Assembly (NCBI GenBank): GCA_035610365.1
Contig: CM069437.1
Span: 52,786,093-52,850,092 of the forward strand
Source: Aquatica leii
Taxonomy: Eukaryota; Arthropoda; Insecta; Coleoptera; Lampyridae
Direction of reading: 5' to 3'
Length of the DNA stretch: 64,000 nt
The number at the start of each line of letters is the position of its first letter. Position 1 is the first letter of the stretch. The translations under genes were made by a program, and so were the position numbers. This document shows positions 10,480-22,049 of the stretch, piece by piece. Below the pieces are notes generated by a model. The model was not told where the DNA came from. It did not search any database and was given only the letters and a program-made list of their open reading frames with translations.

Positions 10480-12520
10480 ATGCAAAGGACAGAAAAATTC
10501 AAAAAAAATAAGGTAAATCAAAAGGATAATAATAAAAAACAAAGAAACTTATTAAATGTGGGATCATTGAACAGACAGAGACTAAACATACCAGAAAAAT
10601 TTAAACAGTTCATAGCAGAAACAAAAAGGTATAATTTAGATATAGTAGCAATTCAAGAAACAAATATTAAAGGAACTTAACATTATAAATTAGACAATTT
10701 TGTGTGGTTAAATGGACGAGAGAATTAAAACAGATGTGGGACAGATTAATTAATAAAGACCTTGTTGAAGAATGCTGTCACAGAATATTAGGTAATAAAT
10801 AATCGAATATTAACATTAATTAATGTTCACGCACTCACCGAGGAAGCAGAAATAGAGATGAAACAAAAGTTTTATAAAGAGATTGAAGCATACCAAAATT
10901 TGACATTAAAATTATTTTTGAAGAACGTAATCCTAAAATAAGAACAGCCAGTCGGAACATTGCAGTGGCAAAAAAAGAAAGCCTTTATGAAGCTGTAAAT
11001 AAAAGTGGTCAAATGTGGACTTAGCAGATAGTAGAAATATGTTAATTAAAAGTACAATGTTTCAGCGTAAGAAAATACGTAAGATCATATGGATCAGTCC
11101 GGATAAAAAAACACAAAACCATGTTACAAGCTTTAGGTCTTACGAACCTTGCACGGCCAACTCACACAGTCGGAGATAGGGGAGGTTCAAGGAAATTATA
11201 CTTAAGGGCGCCAGATCAAATCCAAATTAACACTTCTGTCTCGATCACGACAGACGGTCCAAACTTGTAACTAAATTTGAAGTTCGTAATCTTTGTTACT
11301 GTGATGTTCGAGTAGCCAAAATTTGTTAATAGGTAACGACAATTAAAAGAGAAAGGTATGTTGCCATAAAGGAAAGATTAACAAGTATAACAACTTTAAT
11401 GTAGTAACATTGAAGATTATCAGGAGGATATTTAATTGCTCAATTCATAAATGCTAGAAAGATTAACAAGTATAATTTACAGGTAAAAAAAAACTTTGAT
11501 TTAGCAACGTAAAAGATTAACAGGAGTTTGTTTAATTTCTCAATTCAGAAATGCCAGACATTTCGACAACACACAATGCATAGGTTAAATTACATCGAGA
11601 TAGCGAAGCAAATTTCGTAATAAATATTGTCTGTCCACAGCATGCGATACACTTTAAATGGTAATTGAAATTACCTTATTGGTGTGTAAAAAGTAAACGT
11701 AATTACGGACATTAACATTAACCAAAGTTCTGTGAGTAACTTTTATGACAGCGAAGAAAAATTAATCAAATAAACTTACCCAAAATCCAGTGTCCACTTG
11801 CGCAAAGAAAACGTTTTCTCCGCTAGCAGCCTGGAATAGATATTGAATAGCAAATCGTGTCACATAATAACTCACGAAGAATATGAAGCTACAAAATTGT
11901 TAATAATAATACATTAAGTGTGATATAAGAACCCGTTGTATCGAATGCTGTTGGTTGTAATTACGAACAGGTGGGTGATAACACAATCGACTGGTGTATA
12001 AGAAATCACATCTCCCACAGTAATGCTTGTCGAGACTCCGTTTTCGTTGTGGAGAATATGCCTTCCCAAAATCTTAAGCGTTCGGTAACGGTATTTCTCA
12101 ATAATAATTATTCTTCATTATTCTTTATTGAAACGAACATGTGCTCAAAGCGTGGGGAAACGGCTATCAAATTAAGGAGAAATTACAAAAGAATTTTAAT
12201 AAAACGGAAGTAATTATCTTACCCTGTGACGACTCAATTATTTTACGAACGTAATGAAATTATAATTTGATTTTCATTATTGAGGATGTCATTCGAAATT
12301 TCTTTAAGCCGCACAGCCCATTTTATGCAGTTGACAGCTTAACGGTTTCATCGTAAAATGACAGTCACAAGAAATGATCGGCAGAGGGCGTCAGAACCGG
12401 AATCTAATTTTAATTCAATATACAGGGTACTCCGTTAGAAAAATTTTGCACGTAACAACCAGATCGACCATGTATTAGTAAACACGACAAAAATAAGGCA
12501 AACCATCCCACACCCTACAA
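10480..12520 (+). pseudogene. LINE-A ORF2 endonuclease, split by the solo LTR
   Basis: The N-terminus reads LLNVGSLNRQRLNIPEKF and LDIVAIQETNIKGT, the first catalytic block (Glu in QET) of APE-like LINE endonucleases. After lesions, LINVHALTEEAEIEMKQ follows, then KSTMFQRKKIRKIIW up to SPDKKTQ at 11121. The solo LTR is inserted here. Directly after it the frame continues with QIDHVLVNTTK, the DHxL block near the end of the domain. Removing the LTR and one target duplication restores KTQNQIDHVLVN in one frame. Confidence 0.85.
11122..12457 (+). mobile_element. Solo LTR, copy 1
   Basis: A 1336-bp segment starting TGTTACAAGC and ending GCACGTAACA, so it has TG...CA ends with a short inverted repeat (TGTTAC/GTAACA). 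ACCA flanks it on both sides (11118-11121 and 12458-12461). It is homologous along its length to 36302-37479, including GCACGGCCAACTCACACAG near the left end and ATACAGGGTA near the right end. No internal retroelement genes, so it is a solo LTR left by LTR-LTR recombination. Open frames inside (for example 11971-12213) have no recognisable product. Confidence 0.85.
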
Positions 12521-12639
12521 AAAATCAGCAGTACAAAATGGGTAATAAATAAACTAGAAGTGGAGACAATAAGACTATAATACACAGAAACAAAATGTTG
12601 AAGAACAGTGGAATTATATAAAAAATGTTATAAAAGAGA

Positions 12640-13230
12640 GTGCAAAAATTTAAGAAAAGAAGATCTAGGTAAAAAAATGTAAAGAAATGGTACAAGAAAA
12701 AAGAAAAATGCTAAAAAAACGGACAGTTGTACTACAAGAAAAATATAGACGAATACGGAACGAAACAAACAAAATTTGTAAAGAAAAGAGAGGAAAATAA
12801 TAGAAACTATATAAAAGAGTGGTACGATCGGTAGTTTTATTTGGAAGTGAAACATGGACTTTAACAATGGATAATATGACACGTTTAGGAATATGGAAGG
12901 AAAGTATACTAAGGAAAATCTTTGAAGGCATTATGGAACATAGTAACTGGAGAAGGCGAACAAACATTGAAGTGGAAGAAATGTGATAAGACTTAAATAT
13001 AAAAGCGATCGTGCAACAAAATAGGTTAAGGTGGTTCGGACACATAAGTAGGTTAACCAATGACGATTTAACAAAATTACATTTATGCTAAAACCAGAAG
13101 AAAGAAATAACAAAGGACGCGTGAGGAAGAAACGGAGAGAATGTGTACAAGAAGATTTAGTGGAAATCAAAATATGGGATTGGCGAAGTTTAACTCAAAT
13201 ATAACTGAAAAAAAACGACCAAAGCCATAG
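12640..13230 (+). pseudogene. LINE-A ORF2 C-terminal remnants
   Basis: From about 12680 a frame reads KKWYKKKEKC and further Lys-rich residues of the linker before the reverse transcriptase. The polymerase core is absent. From about 12826 the frame gives VVRSVVLFGSETWTLTMDN, RLGIWKESILRKIFEG, then QQNRLRWFGHISRL. These are the standard ORF2 C-terminal blocks (YGSETW, RLRWxGH). Two stops and a frameshift interrupt it. Long minus-strand open frames over 12628-13170 are antisense shadows. Confidence 0.85.
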
Positions 13231-13289
13231 GTCTTAAAGCTTAAATACAATACAATAAATACAATAATATAATAAATACAATCGACAAA

Positions 13290-14480
13290 CGATTTTTGTA
13301 GTTAATGCTATGACGGAGCATCAAATAATTAGTCTGCACAAAAAATAAAGTATGTCAACCCATGTGTCCTAAATGTTCGCTGTACTTCACATCGCTTATA
13401 TTTAATAGTATAAGATGCGTTTTAGAACATCACTTTTGTAAAAATATTTATTGAATAAAGGATTTGATCAATTTTGTACAAAAATGTTTAACCTATTTTG
13501 AAGAATTTTAAGACGACTCAATTTCTTTACTAGAAGATATTGTCCAACGAAATGGCATGTGCACATCAAATCACGAAGATTTATTCTACTGATCTACGAA
13601 ACTCTTATAACTTCTATTAGTGCGAAAGCTTTAAATTACGTTTATAAAATCGAAATTTTTGAGTTTGATTTCCATTTGAAACTTTGTTTTTCTTTTTGAA
13701 AAAGTAAACAATCTTAACAAAGAATTACAAAAGAAAGAATTAATTGTAAACAAAGCAAAATCTAAAATTAAAACGTTGATGGAGAGTTTTCAATCAACTC
13801 GAATTATTTTTTTAGTGAACTTTGGAATAATCTCAAATTAAATGATAGCTTGTAATTTAGATTTAGTCAATCTCAAGAATATGGAAAACTCTACACAGAT
13901 CTGATACTGGATATGTGGCCCACATGTTTTTAACGCTTAAAAAAACTACCGAAATCTATTTTATGTAGCAATAAAAACAAACATAGATTTATTTAATGAA
14001 CGTTTTCACACAGAATAGTGTAAATTCTTTAACAAAATAGAAGATTTTTCAATTTAAAAAAATCAGATTCATCTGAAAAAAAAATTGTTGCATTTATAAC
14101 ATAAAAAATCAATATCAATTTGATTTGTTTGCTTAAGATTACATCGTAACATGCTGATTGATAATTTCGAAAAAGTTCGATCTCCGTTAATAAGTGATAG
14201 ATTTTTTGGAGAACAAAGCTTCAAGTTTCTGAATTGACAAGGATGGTTAACATTTCTATCCCAACGCATTCAGCAAAACGCTGTTTCTGAGCGTTTCTGC
14301 GCTTGAAAACATAAGCGTTCATTCAACTAGTAAAATAACGCAAGTTATTATGAGATCGTATGAAAAGCACGTTCCAAAATTGAAACTTGACTACATTTAC
14401 ACCTCAAATTTACTGAAATTAAAAAAAATTGTGTTTGTAGATCATGGATTTCAAAGTATTTTATGGTCAGAAACATTGCA
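13290..14480. other. Unassigned AT-rich sequence
   Basis: A Lys-rich stretch near 13720-13790 (NLNKELQKKELIVNKAKSK in one plus frame) looks coiled-coil-like, but I cannot place it in a family. Nothing else seen. Confidence 0.45.
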
Positions 14481-14499
14481 CTGCTTAATCAACTTCTCG

Positions 14500-15880
14500 A
14501 TAAAATTTCTGACTATTTGAATCAGCCGACATATACATCACACCTCCAGATGATTCAGACAACGATTTAAAAAATTCAAGCACTGAAGATACATCTAATT
14601 TTGCAAACAAGTTTACATCTAAAGTGTTAAAAAACCCAGCGACATGTCGACAGTATAGAACCGGAAGAAGTCGAAGACGGCAAGAACAGGTAAAACTCGT
14701 TATTTCAGTAACAGTAATGAGGAAGAGGTAACTGTGGAAATAGAAAAAACTGTACAACATGAAGTTACGCGATAGAAAAAGGACTTAATAAAAAGAAAAG
14801 AAAATTAGAATAGAGTCGATCTGTTACGTCTTTGACAAACACTTGCACTGCTAAAAATGATGATAGTATGCTTGCAACTCCTATTAAACTGTTTGAGATA
14901 TTTTGGAGAAAACAATTATCAAATCACATAAAAAACAGATTGTATCTTATGCATTGCAAAATAATCCAAATAGTTCTTCCAGATATCTATAAATTAAATA
15001 AAATTATTTTTTGCGATTTTACTAATTTTGGGATACACCTAGTTCAAAACCACGACGTGATATGTATTGGAGTACTGACTCCAACCTTTAAATCACTGCC
15101 ATTACAAAGGCAATGTCTAGAAATTAATTTAAAAGAATAATAAAAAGCTTACGTTTTACTGATAATTACAAAAACTGAGAAATTTGCAAAAATAAGGCTT
15201 GTGATTGAACACTTAAACAAAGAATTTCTAAACCGCGTACCACAACGTTGCTGTAGACGAAACAATGGTGTCATACTCCAGGCACTATAGCTGTAAACAA
15301 AGAATACAAGGAAAGCTTATAAAATGCGGTTTCAAATTTTGGTCAATGAACTTGTCAAACTTATTCTTGGTAACTACAAAACTTTAGCAAGAAAAAGGAA
15401 CTTTATTAGACCAGGAATAGCTAGGTTGGGTGGATTCGTGGCTGCAACCTTTGCTGAAAAACTAAAAACGATGTATTCAAACCGTAACTACAATTTTTTA
15501 TCGCCAACTTCTTCATAGGACAACTACTCATAAAGCAGAGAACAGAGTACAGAGTTGGATGTACTACTGGAAGCATCAGACAAAATAGAATTGAAAATTG
15601 CCCATTGAATAAAAGTTTAATGAACAAGCAAGCCAGGGGCACTTCAGATTCCTGCGGCAAATGATTTAATTGTTATACAGTAGAAGGATAGCGCAATAGT
15701 GCAGGTAGCATTCAACTATAATAGAGTACTTCCGACAAAGCCTGCTCGAAGATAATCTGGCGCCGAAAAAAGGTACATTTTTGTAGATGTGCCATATCTA
15801 ATTATATACATATATATATAGTACTGGTAGGTGTTCTCACAGTTTCTTTTTTGGCACCCGTATCCCATTCTTGAATTTTA
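14500..15880 (+). pseudogene. piggyBac-like transposase relic 1
   Basis: An acidic N-terminal segment (SADIYITPPDDSDND, then SSTEDTSN) is followed by TPIKLFEIFW (about 14880), both characteristic of piggyBac-family transposases. The catalytic part appears at about 15250 as VDETMVSYSRHYSCKQ and LIKCGFKFW, carrying the first catalytic Asp. Later frames give LGGFVAATFAEKLK, then SIRQNRIENCPLNK and NKQARGTSDS, the family's TGTIRxNR block. At least four frame changes and several stops separate these blocks. The DNF-type second Asp block near 15510 is eroded. Terminal repeats were not identified. Confidence 0.8.
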
Positions 15881-16544
15881 TAAAGAATTCAAACAAGAGA
15901 GAGCAACATATGTTTCCAATTCACGACATTTAGTTGTGTGAAAACTGGATCATTTAAAATTCATCAGAAATTTCGTGACTACAAACTTAGGTCTCGGTAA
16001 CAGAGAAATCTAACCTTATCATCATCTCGAGTCCGTACCCAAAAACACTTCAATTTTTCACTATCCGGAAAAGGTCAAGCACAATAGATGCAAGATTTTC
16101 AAGACAAACACAAAATTTGGATGCGAAATATGTAAATATCCTTTAGAGTGTTTCAAGTATTTCCATGTAAAAACATAAATTATTGAAACAAATCTTATGT
16201 AAAATTTACTGTTGAGTAGTAAAATGTTTTAAATTATTGAAGTTTCAATTGTAAGAATGTTTAATTTAGAAATAAGTAAATTTTTTTTTCTTTAAAGATT
16301 TATTTGTCTGTCGATGTTAAAACAGGTGCAGCAAACACAAGAACGGCTTTATATACAAATGTATTAAATTTCATAAGTCGAATATAGGCGAGTTTCCCTT
16401 AAACTTTGTTAATCGTCTGTGACGAAAAGTTACCCTAAGATTTGATATTTCGAATTATTCTTGAATGTGAATTCTTATGTGGAAGTAATTTTTGTGTTGT
16501 GCTGTTTATTTGAATTTATAATTTACATATATTAGAAAATTAAG
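15881..16544. other. Unassigned, possible upstream exon of a noncoding transcript
   Basis: No coding relic. The segment ends in AAAATTAAG followed by GTGAGT, a good splice donor consensus, just before the stem-loop array. Whether it is transcribed cannot be told from sequence. Confidence 0.35.
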
Positions 16545-17363
16545 GTGAGTTTCACTGAGCATGCTTTTCCATATAATCTTTGCTTGATTAATTCGTTAAA
16601 TATGTTAATTTTGTATTGATATGTTTCTGTCTTGCCGTTTGTTGAAAGTTGTCAACTATTATTAATATCTGGAGCAGGCACCTTGCGTGTTTTCTCCCCT
16701 GGTGTCATTGCACGTCTCAGTATTAATAATCCTGTATCTGGAGCGGATACTTCGCGCGTTTTCTCCCTTAGTATCATTGCACGTCTCAGTACAGGTGTAT
16801 GTGTTGTTGGAGGTGATCACCTAGAAGTTGTGTTGACAAATTGAGTTATGTATGTACATGGTGCATCAATTATTAGTATTTGGAGCGGACACTCTGCGCG
16901 TTTTCTCCCTTAGTGTCATTGCACGTCTCAGTGCTAATAATTTACCTGTAGCTGGAGCGGATACTTCGCGCGTTTTTTTCCCTTAGTATCATTGCACGTC
17001 TCAGTGCAGGTGTGTGATAAGATGGCCATGGTACAATTATAGTTAGTAGCTGGAGCAGACACTCTGCGCGTATTTCCCTTAGTGTCATTGCACGACTCAG
17101 TGCTAAGCTATATTATGTTGAGTGCGCTTTGGATGGGTATTATGCGCGTTTTCTCCCTTAATATCCGCACCATATCCAAAGTAGGTACTGCAAAAGAGTT
17201 GTAGGCAGTGCCGGGACCGAAATATTTAAGCGCTAGTTGAACTAGTTGATAATGAGATGTGATTAGATAAAATGTTAAATGTTGGGATAATTATTATAAT
17301 AATTTTGCACAGAGATTGTGTTGGATCAAAGAGTGCTCAGAGTGGTTTTTTTTTGTATTCCAG
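16545..17363 (+). other. Possible intron containing the stem-loop array
   Basis: The donor AAG/GTGAGT at 16545 and the acceptor TTTTTTTTGTATTCCAG at 17363 (followed by G) match metazoan consensus well and bracket the whole hairpin array on the plus strand. No coding sequence adjoins either side, so if it is spliced the host would be a noncoding transcript. Good donor and acceptor matches arise by chance in AT-rich DNA. The pairing is inference. Confidence 0.35.
16658..17181 (+). ncRNA. Array of six stem-loop units, three A-B dimers, candidate structured RNA
   Basis: Six related units at 16658-16730, 16731-16795, 16869-16941, 16944-17011, 17040-17110 and 17127-17181. Each folds into a hairpin with an outer stem, a short middle stem (CTGGAG with CTCAG), an internal loop holding ATTGCACG on the 3' side, an inner stem, and an apical loop with GCGCGTTTTCTCCCTTA. 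Loops are nearly constant while stems change in a pairing-preserving way. Inner stems: GGCACC/GGTGTC, GATAC/GTATC, GACAC/GTGTC, GATAC/GTATC, GACAC/GTGTC, GGGTAT/ATATCC. Units alternate in outer stem type, AT-rich then CCTG-type. I recognise no known RNA family. Confidence 0.6.
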
Positions 17364-20010
17364 GTAACCGTTCAAGGGCCATCCTCAGCTCGATACGCCT
17401 ACCCACCCAAACGCAAGAACCGATTTATTCATTTCGTTATTAAGATATTTTTTTTACTTTTATCAGCATATGTTTTAATTAATTAGTTTATTTTAATCTA
17501 CTTCATATTAAATTTAAATAGAAGTTTTGCAAATTTCCGAATTTATTTTATTGTTTTGATTGCTCGACATCCTGATTGAACTTTGAGTCTTACACAATAT
17601 TAGAACAGTTTTCATTTCAGTCATGTTTCTTCCAAAACTCTACCAAATTTTTTTTATTTCATAGCGAGTAAACAAATAAGAGTTCGAATAAACCATTAAA
17701 ACTATGACGTTGATAGGTTAAACATTTACCTGTTTCTTGAATACAAAAAATGTGAGTACCTAGTTACTATCCTGCTTGTTACTTTGTGTTTGTTTGCAAC
17801 TATATTATGTGTGAAGATAATTTTGTTGGTTTGTCTTATTATATAAATCAAATTCTATTAAAAATATAATTACAAGCATTTTCAAAATTAAGACGTTAAG
17901 CAAATCTCCAAAGAACGTTATATGGACGAAATTTTCTATCTTTGGTACTACCAACAAAAAATTTAACAATCCGTGTAACTATTAATATTTAAAAATCTTT
18001 GTTTGAACGTGGTACTTCTTATAATAAAATATTAATATACGTTGTACTGTCGAAAATATGGTTTAGTTGCTTGTGTTGATAATGTGATTTAAATATTCAG
18101 AAAGGACAAAGATATTTAACAATCTTAAATCACCGAAATTAGCCAAATGTAATAGGAAACAAAGTATGCCACGAAACGTTATGTAAATACCATTAGACAA
18201 TTGCAAACTTGTTGACATCAATATTACACGAACCTTTGTAATTTTGAGTAAAAGTAGTAAAGCAACTAATTCAAAAAGGATAAATCAAGTAACAACTTTT
18301 TAACGCCATCTGCAAATTCAAAACATTCTGTATAAAAATTAAATATGATAAAAAAAATTTATTACAATTGTAAAATGAGTTTTTATTTAATCAAATTCAA
18401 GCGTGTTAGATTTCAAGTTTTTACATTTCATAAATAACGTAATTAGTACAGTTGCAACAAAGTAATTGAAATTTCCAGTTACAATTTATAATACAAATTC
18501 GAGTATGTTATTAAAGAGATTGCGTTCGTACGTTAAGTGGCGTTAAAAAGGTAGAAATCGCACTGTATACAAACTTTGAGATTTTAATAATGAGGCACAA
18601 ATTTAGAAAGCTCATATTAGTGTGTTTAGAAATAAAGTTGCGTGAATCATGGGAGGATAGTGTGTCAGGTCGTTAACCCGATGCAGCAACATTGAAGCTT
18701 ATGTAATCTGTTCAATTGAGCATGTACAGGTAGTTGGATGGTAATGATATTTTTAACGTTCGTTGATTAAAAGAGAAAAAACACCCGAACGCTTTTAATA
18801 TGAAACATGTAGAACATAAAATTATAATTTAAATCTAAAAAAGAATTCAACTTAACGCACCTTTGCTTTAATTACATATAATTATATACCTTTTTGAAAT
18901 TTTCTAACCGATTTAGTTCTAACAAATTGCAACTAATTTGAAGGAATTAACAATTTAGCATATTCTGATCATTTCTGCCGCACCCACTTTATTTCCTCTC
19001 GCGTTTTCAACACGACGGTGTTACAACAGAATGGTGTCAAAAAAATTACTCTTGTTTTAATTAATATATGTATTATGATATTTTTTGCGTTTTTAAGTTG
19101 TTTTCAATCTATCGTGACTTTTACTCTGCTATGCTATGGTCTTGGGATTTTCTTCTTATCTGTGTTTAATCTTACGTTATACATTATCCTAAGTACAGTT
19201 CTTTTTAACTGCAATCCTTAATTTAATGCTAATATTGCGCATATAAATATAGAAAATGTAACATAAATAAAAATATAAACAAAGTAATTCATTGTAACCT
19301 GTGACTGTGACGATTACTAATCAAATGTTTCAGAGTAAGTTTCTTCCTGTACTCCTTCTGTTTTTCTATTTTTTATATATATAAATAATGCCATTTTATA
19401 TCTCTACTGTTTGTTTTTGAAGCTTTGTAGAACTTTTTTTTAATTAAAAGAACCAAACGTGTTTGTCAAATAAAAAAAATATTACTTTGTACTTTAAATG
19501 TTCAGTACAAGAATAAAAAGTTTTAGTCTTTTTTTTTTAAATAAATAAGTTGTTTATTTAATTTTTAACAGAAAACTAAAATTATAGAAATACTTGAGTA
19601 GTTTACTTATTTACCAAAAAGTTTAAAAACCCACAAATATTTTGAAACCGAACTAAGAATATACTGCAAATGAATTAATCAGATTGTTGTTATAAAAGTG
19701 TTTATAATAGATAGAGATAACATTTATAAAAACACAAGAAAACTATTCAATAGAGCAAAAATATCAAACAATCAGAACAGAATATAAAGTGTTCCTTAAG
19801 CTGCATAAAACACCAAGAACGCCTAAAAAAGCATAAGAGAAAATACTATGATAAAATTTTAAAAATGTGCTCAATAAACATAGGTTTGTTACAATTGTCT
19901 TATGTTTCTGTTAATTTATATTAATGTTATTTATTGACTATCTTGAAGTGTAGCCTTAGACACGTCACTTTTTAAAGGCTGCATCTAGGCCTGAAGAAGG
20001 ACGTATTCAC
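17364..20010. other. AT-rich sequence without recognised genes
   Basis: Includes one copy of a short dispersed repeat (19004-19024). CCTGAAGAAGGACG near 19990 resembles the start of terminal motifs of some retroelements, but nothing supports it further. No coding relics. Confidence 0.5.
19004..19024 (+). repeat. Dispersed 21-bp repeat, copy 1
   Basis: TTTTCAACACGACGGTGTTA plus one base, identical to 23133-23153. Weak similarity extends on both sides (TTTCCTCTCGCG against TTTCCTTTCTCA upstream, then AAAAAAATTA downstream), so both are probably remnants of one small repeat family. CACCGTCGTG-type ends are compatible with a terminal inverted repeat, but no partner was found. Confidence 0.45.
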
Positions 20011-20021
20011 CTGCACACAAA

Positions 20022-20267
20022 ATGTTTTTGATACTCTTCCTCTTGAAAAAATCTTATAAAATAATAATCACAAATATAGATAAAATTGACAATATAAAGT
20101 ATAATAGCGATGATAGTGTAAAGGATAACAATTTTGCTCAATCATCTAATAAACAAAACAAAGAAAGCGCAAATAAAAATGAAGTAAATGATGCAAAAAT
20201 AACTAAAACTTCAAGTGAAGAAGAATCAAGTAGTGAATACAAAAATATAAACGATATAGGTAGTTAA
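20022..20267 (+). CDS. Unrecognised low-complexity open frame
   Basis: An 81-residue open frame, hydrophobic at the start (MFLILFLLKK) and then Asn/Lys/Ser/Glu-rich (SSNKQNKESANKNEV, KTSSEEESSSEYKN). The next frame (20281-20523) is equally unrecognised. No start context, neighbour or motif supports a gene. The acidic Ser-rich part might be the N-terminus of a transposase relic, but I cannot show it. Confidence 0.15.
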   Translation: MFLILFLLKKSYKIIITNIDKIDNIKYNSDDSVKDNNFAQSSNKQNKESANKNEVNDAKITKTSSEEESSSEYKNINDIGS

Positions 20268-20639
20268 CGATCTATAAGTTTTGAATTCAACTAATTCAGT
20301 TTTTTGTGTCATCTGGTCAGACATAAGCTCAAATCATTTTGTTTCTAGCTTTATTTTGTCACCAAAGAAAGTTGCACTTATCACAGATCAATTGAATCGG
20401 AGTAGTTCTGTAACTGAATGTTTTCTAAAAGTATTTTCGTGCAGTCTGTTTATGTACATGAGTGATTGCATCAATCGGAGACTTAACATTGTAGAAGAAG
20501 AAAAGAAGAAGCACATTATTTAAACTTGTGTTACTAACTGGTATTATGCTATATTAGCAGTATTGGTCTTTCAAATTTTAGACAATATGTAGAATATTAT
20601 GTGCCGTTCTCAGATAAACATCATCATAATCATGCTTCG

Positions 20640-22035
20640 ATTGAAATCTTGAAAGATTGGAATTAACATCATACAATCATACGCACCAAATACAACATGC
20701 GACAAGACAGAAACAGAAATGTTGGTACAAATTACCCAAAATGTGAAAAGATCGAACATTTACAGAATATCCATGACGTCTGAAACTTACACAAGCAGGT
20801 ACGGAAACTAAATAAAAAACCTCACATAAATCAGATAAACATGCTACTGAGTGCTAACAACGAAATATTATGGTCTACTGAAGACAAACTCAAATAATGT
20901 GATAACTACATTTATGACTTTTTCAGAAATAAACCAGAGGTCCCAACAATAAATGTAAACAACAACGATATTATAACAATAACAAAAGACGAAATACTAT
21001 ATGCCGTTAAAAATTCAAAATCTGGAAAAACACTGAAAGCGGACGAGGTACCAATTCAACTTATAAAAGCGATTGATGAAAACAACATCTCTCTCTTGGT
21101 AAATTTTTTTAATAATATATACCAAACTGGAATACTACCAAAACTCAACATTTGTAAGTTTCCAAAAAAAAGTTTAGAAGATGCCAAGAGGGACAGTCAG
21201 AGATGTAAACACGGATTTATTCCTTTTCTTTATCGATTATGAAACAAATTTAAACACAAAAAAACTTTTGATATATTCAGAGTCTTACAAATAAATAACG
21301 CAGGCGCTTTAAACCTGTATAGAGATAAAAAACCACATGTTAGGGTAGACGGACAAATTACCGAAAAAATTAAGATACTCCTAGATGTAAGACGGCGTAC
21401 TATTGGCATCAGCATCGGAAGAAATTTTTAAAAAAGCTTTCGAAGACTTAGATGGAGGAATAAAAATAAATGGAGAGAAAATCGAAACTACCTGTTATTC
21501 AGATGACACAGTATTACTGTCAGCATCACAACAATAACTACAAGATATGCTAAACAAACTCTCTGCTATCAGCAAAGAATACGGACAAACATCAAGAAAA
21601 CAAAATCAATGATGATAACTACAAATCACTTTGGACCTTAAATAACCTTACAACTCAATAACCAAAACATAAAAATTGTATCACATTTCGAATATCTAAG
21701 ATGGTTGCTAAACAACCAAAGTAATTGTCTTCAAGAAATAAAATACCGCATTGAAACAGCACTCACAGCACATGCAACAAACATTATGCTCACAACATAT
21801 ACACATTAAAATACGAACTAGACTGCTGAGATACTATGTTTACTCAGTTTTATTCTACGGTGCAAAGACATAGACAACAAAGAAGCCATCAGCAGAATTA
21901 AAAGCTTTGAGATATGAGCGTATAGAAAAAATGTGGCGCTTCTTATAAATTCAAGAGATCAGTAATAAAAAGGTTATGGAGTTAATCAACCCAACTCTTA
22001 CGACGCATCTGAAGAAGAAGAGAAGATTATGCTAG
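20640..22035 (+). pseudogene. LINE-B: endonuclease fragment plus reverse transcriptase
   Basis: A decayed non-LTR retrotransposon ORF2. An endonuclease piece at about 20665 reads IIQSYAPNTTCDKTETE. The polymerase begins near 20920 with FFRNKPEVPTINV, then ITKDEILYAVKNSKSGKTL and DEVPIQLIKAID. After a gap, EKIKILLDVR, GGIKINGEKIETTCYSDDT and VLLSASQ follow (about 21320-21530). The active site is CYSDD where YADD is usual. The C-terminal part continues (KKTKSMMITTNHFG, SHFEYL, RLLRYYVYSVLFYGAK) to about 22030. Stops and frameshifts throughout. Confidence 0.85.
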
Positions 22036-22049
22036 TCATGCATTGTAAT

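Larger units (their letters stand above)
9740..13285 (+). mobile_element. LINE-A, non-LTR retrotransposon interrupted by a solo LTR
   Basis: A decayed LINE with ORF1 (9740-10392), the apurinic-type endonuclease of ORF2 (10480-11121 and 12458-12520), a remnant of the region after it (12640-12815) and the C-terminal part of ORF2 (12826-13230), ending in an ATACA-rich 3' tail (13240-13285). The reverse transcriptase core is missing, apparently by deletion near 12815-12830. A 1336-bp solo LTR sits inside the endonuclease. All parts read on the plus strand in LINE order. Confidence 0.85.

Noticed and set aside
11122-12457. Solo LTRs belonging to the BEL/Pao element at 45.6-49.7 kb
   Set aside because: The presumed BEL/Pao 3' LTR starts TGTTTAGTTATAGG and shares no further sequence with the TGTTACAAGC family.
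12628-13170. Three long minus-strand open frames
   Set aside because: They are antisense to the LINE-A ORF2 C-terminus, whose plus-strand frame carries recognisable motifs (SETWTL, LRWFGH).
16658-17181. CRISPR array or microRNA cluster
   Set aside because: The sequence is eukaryotic, units are imperfect and lack unique spacers. For microRNA precursors the stems are too short and interrupted by a large asymmetric internal loop.
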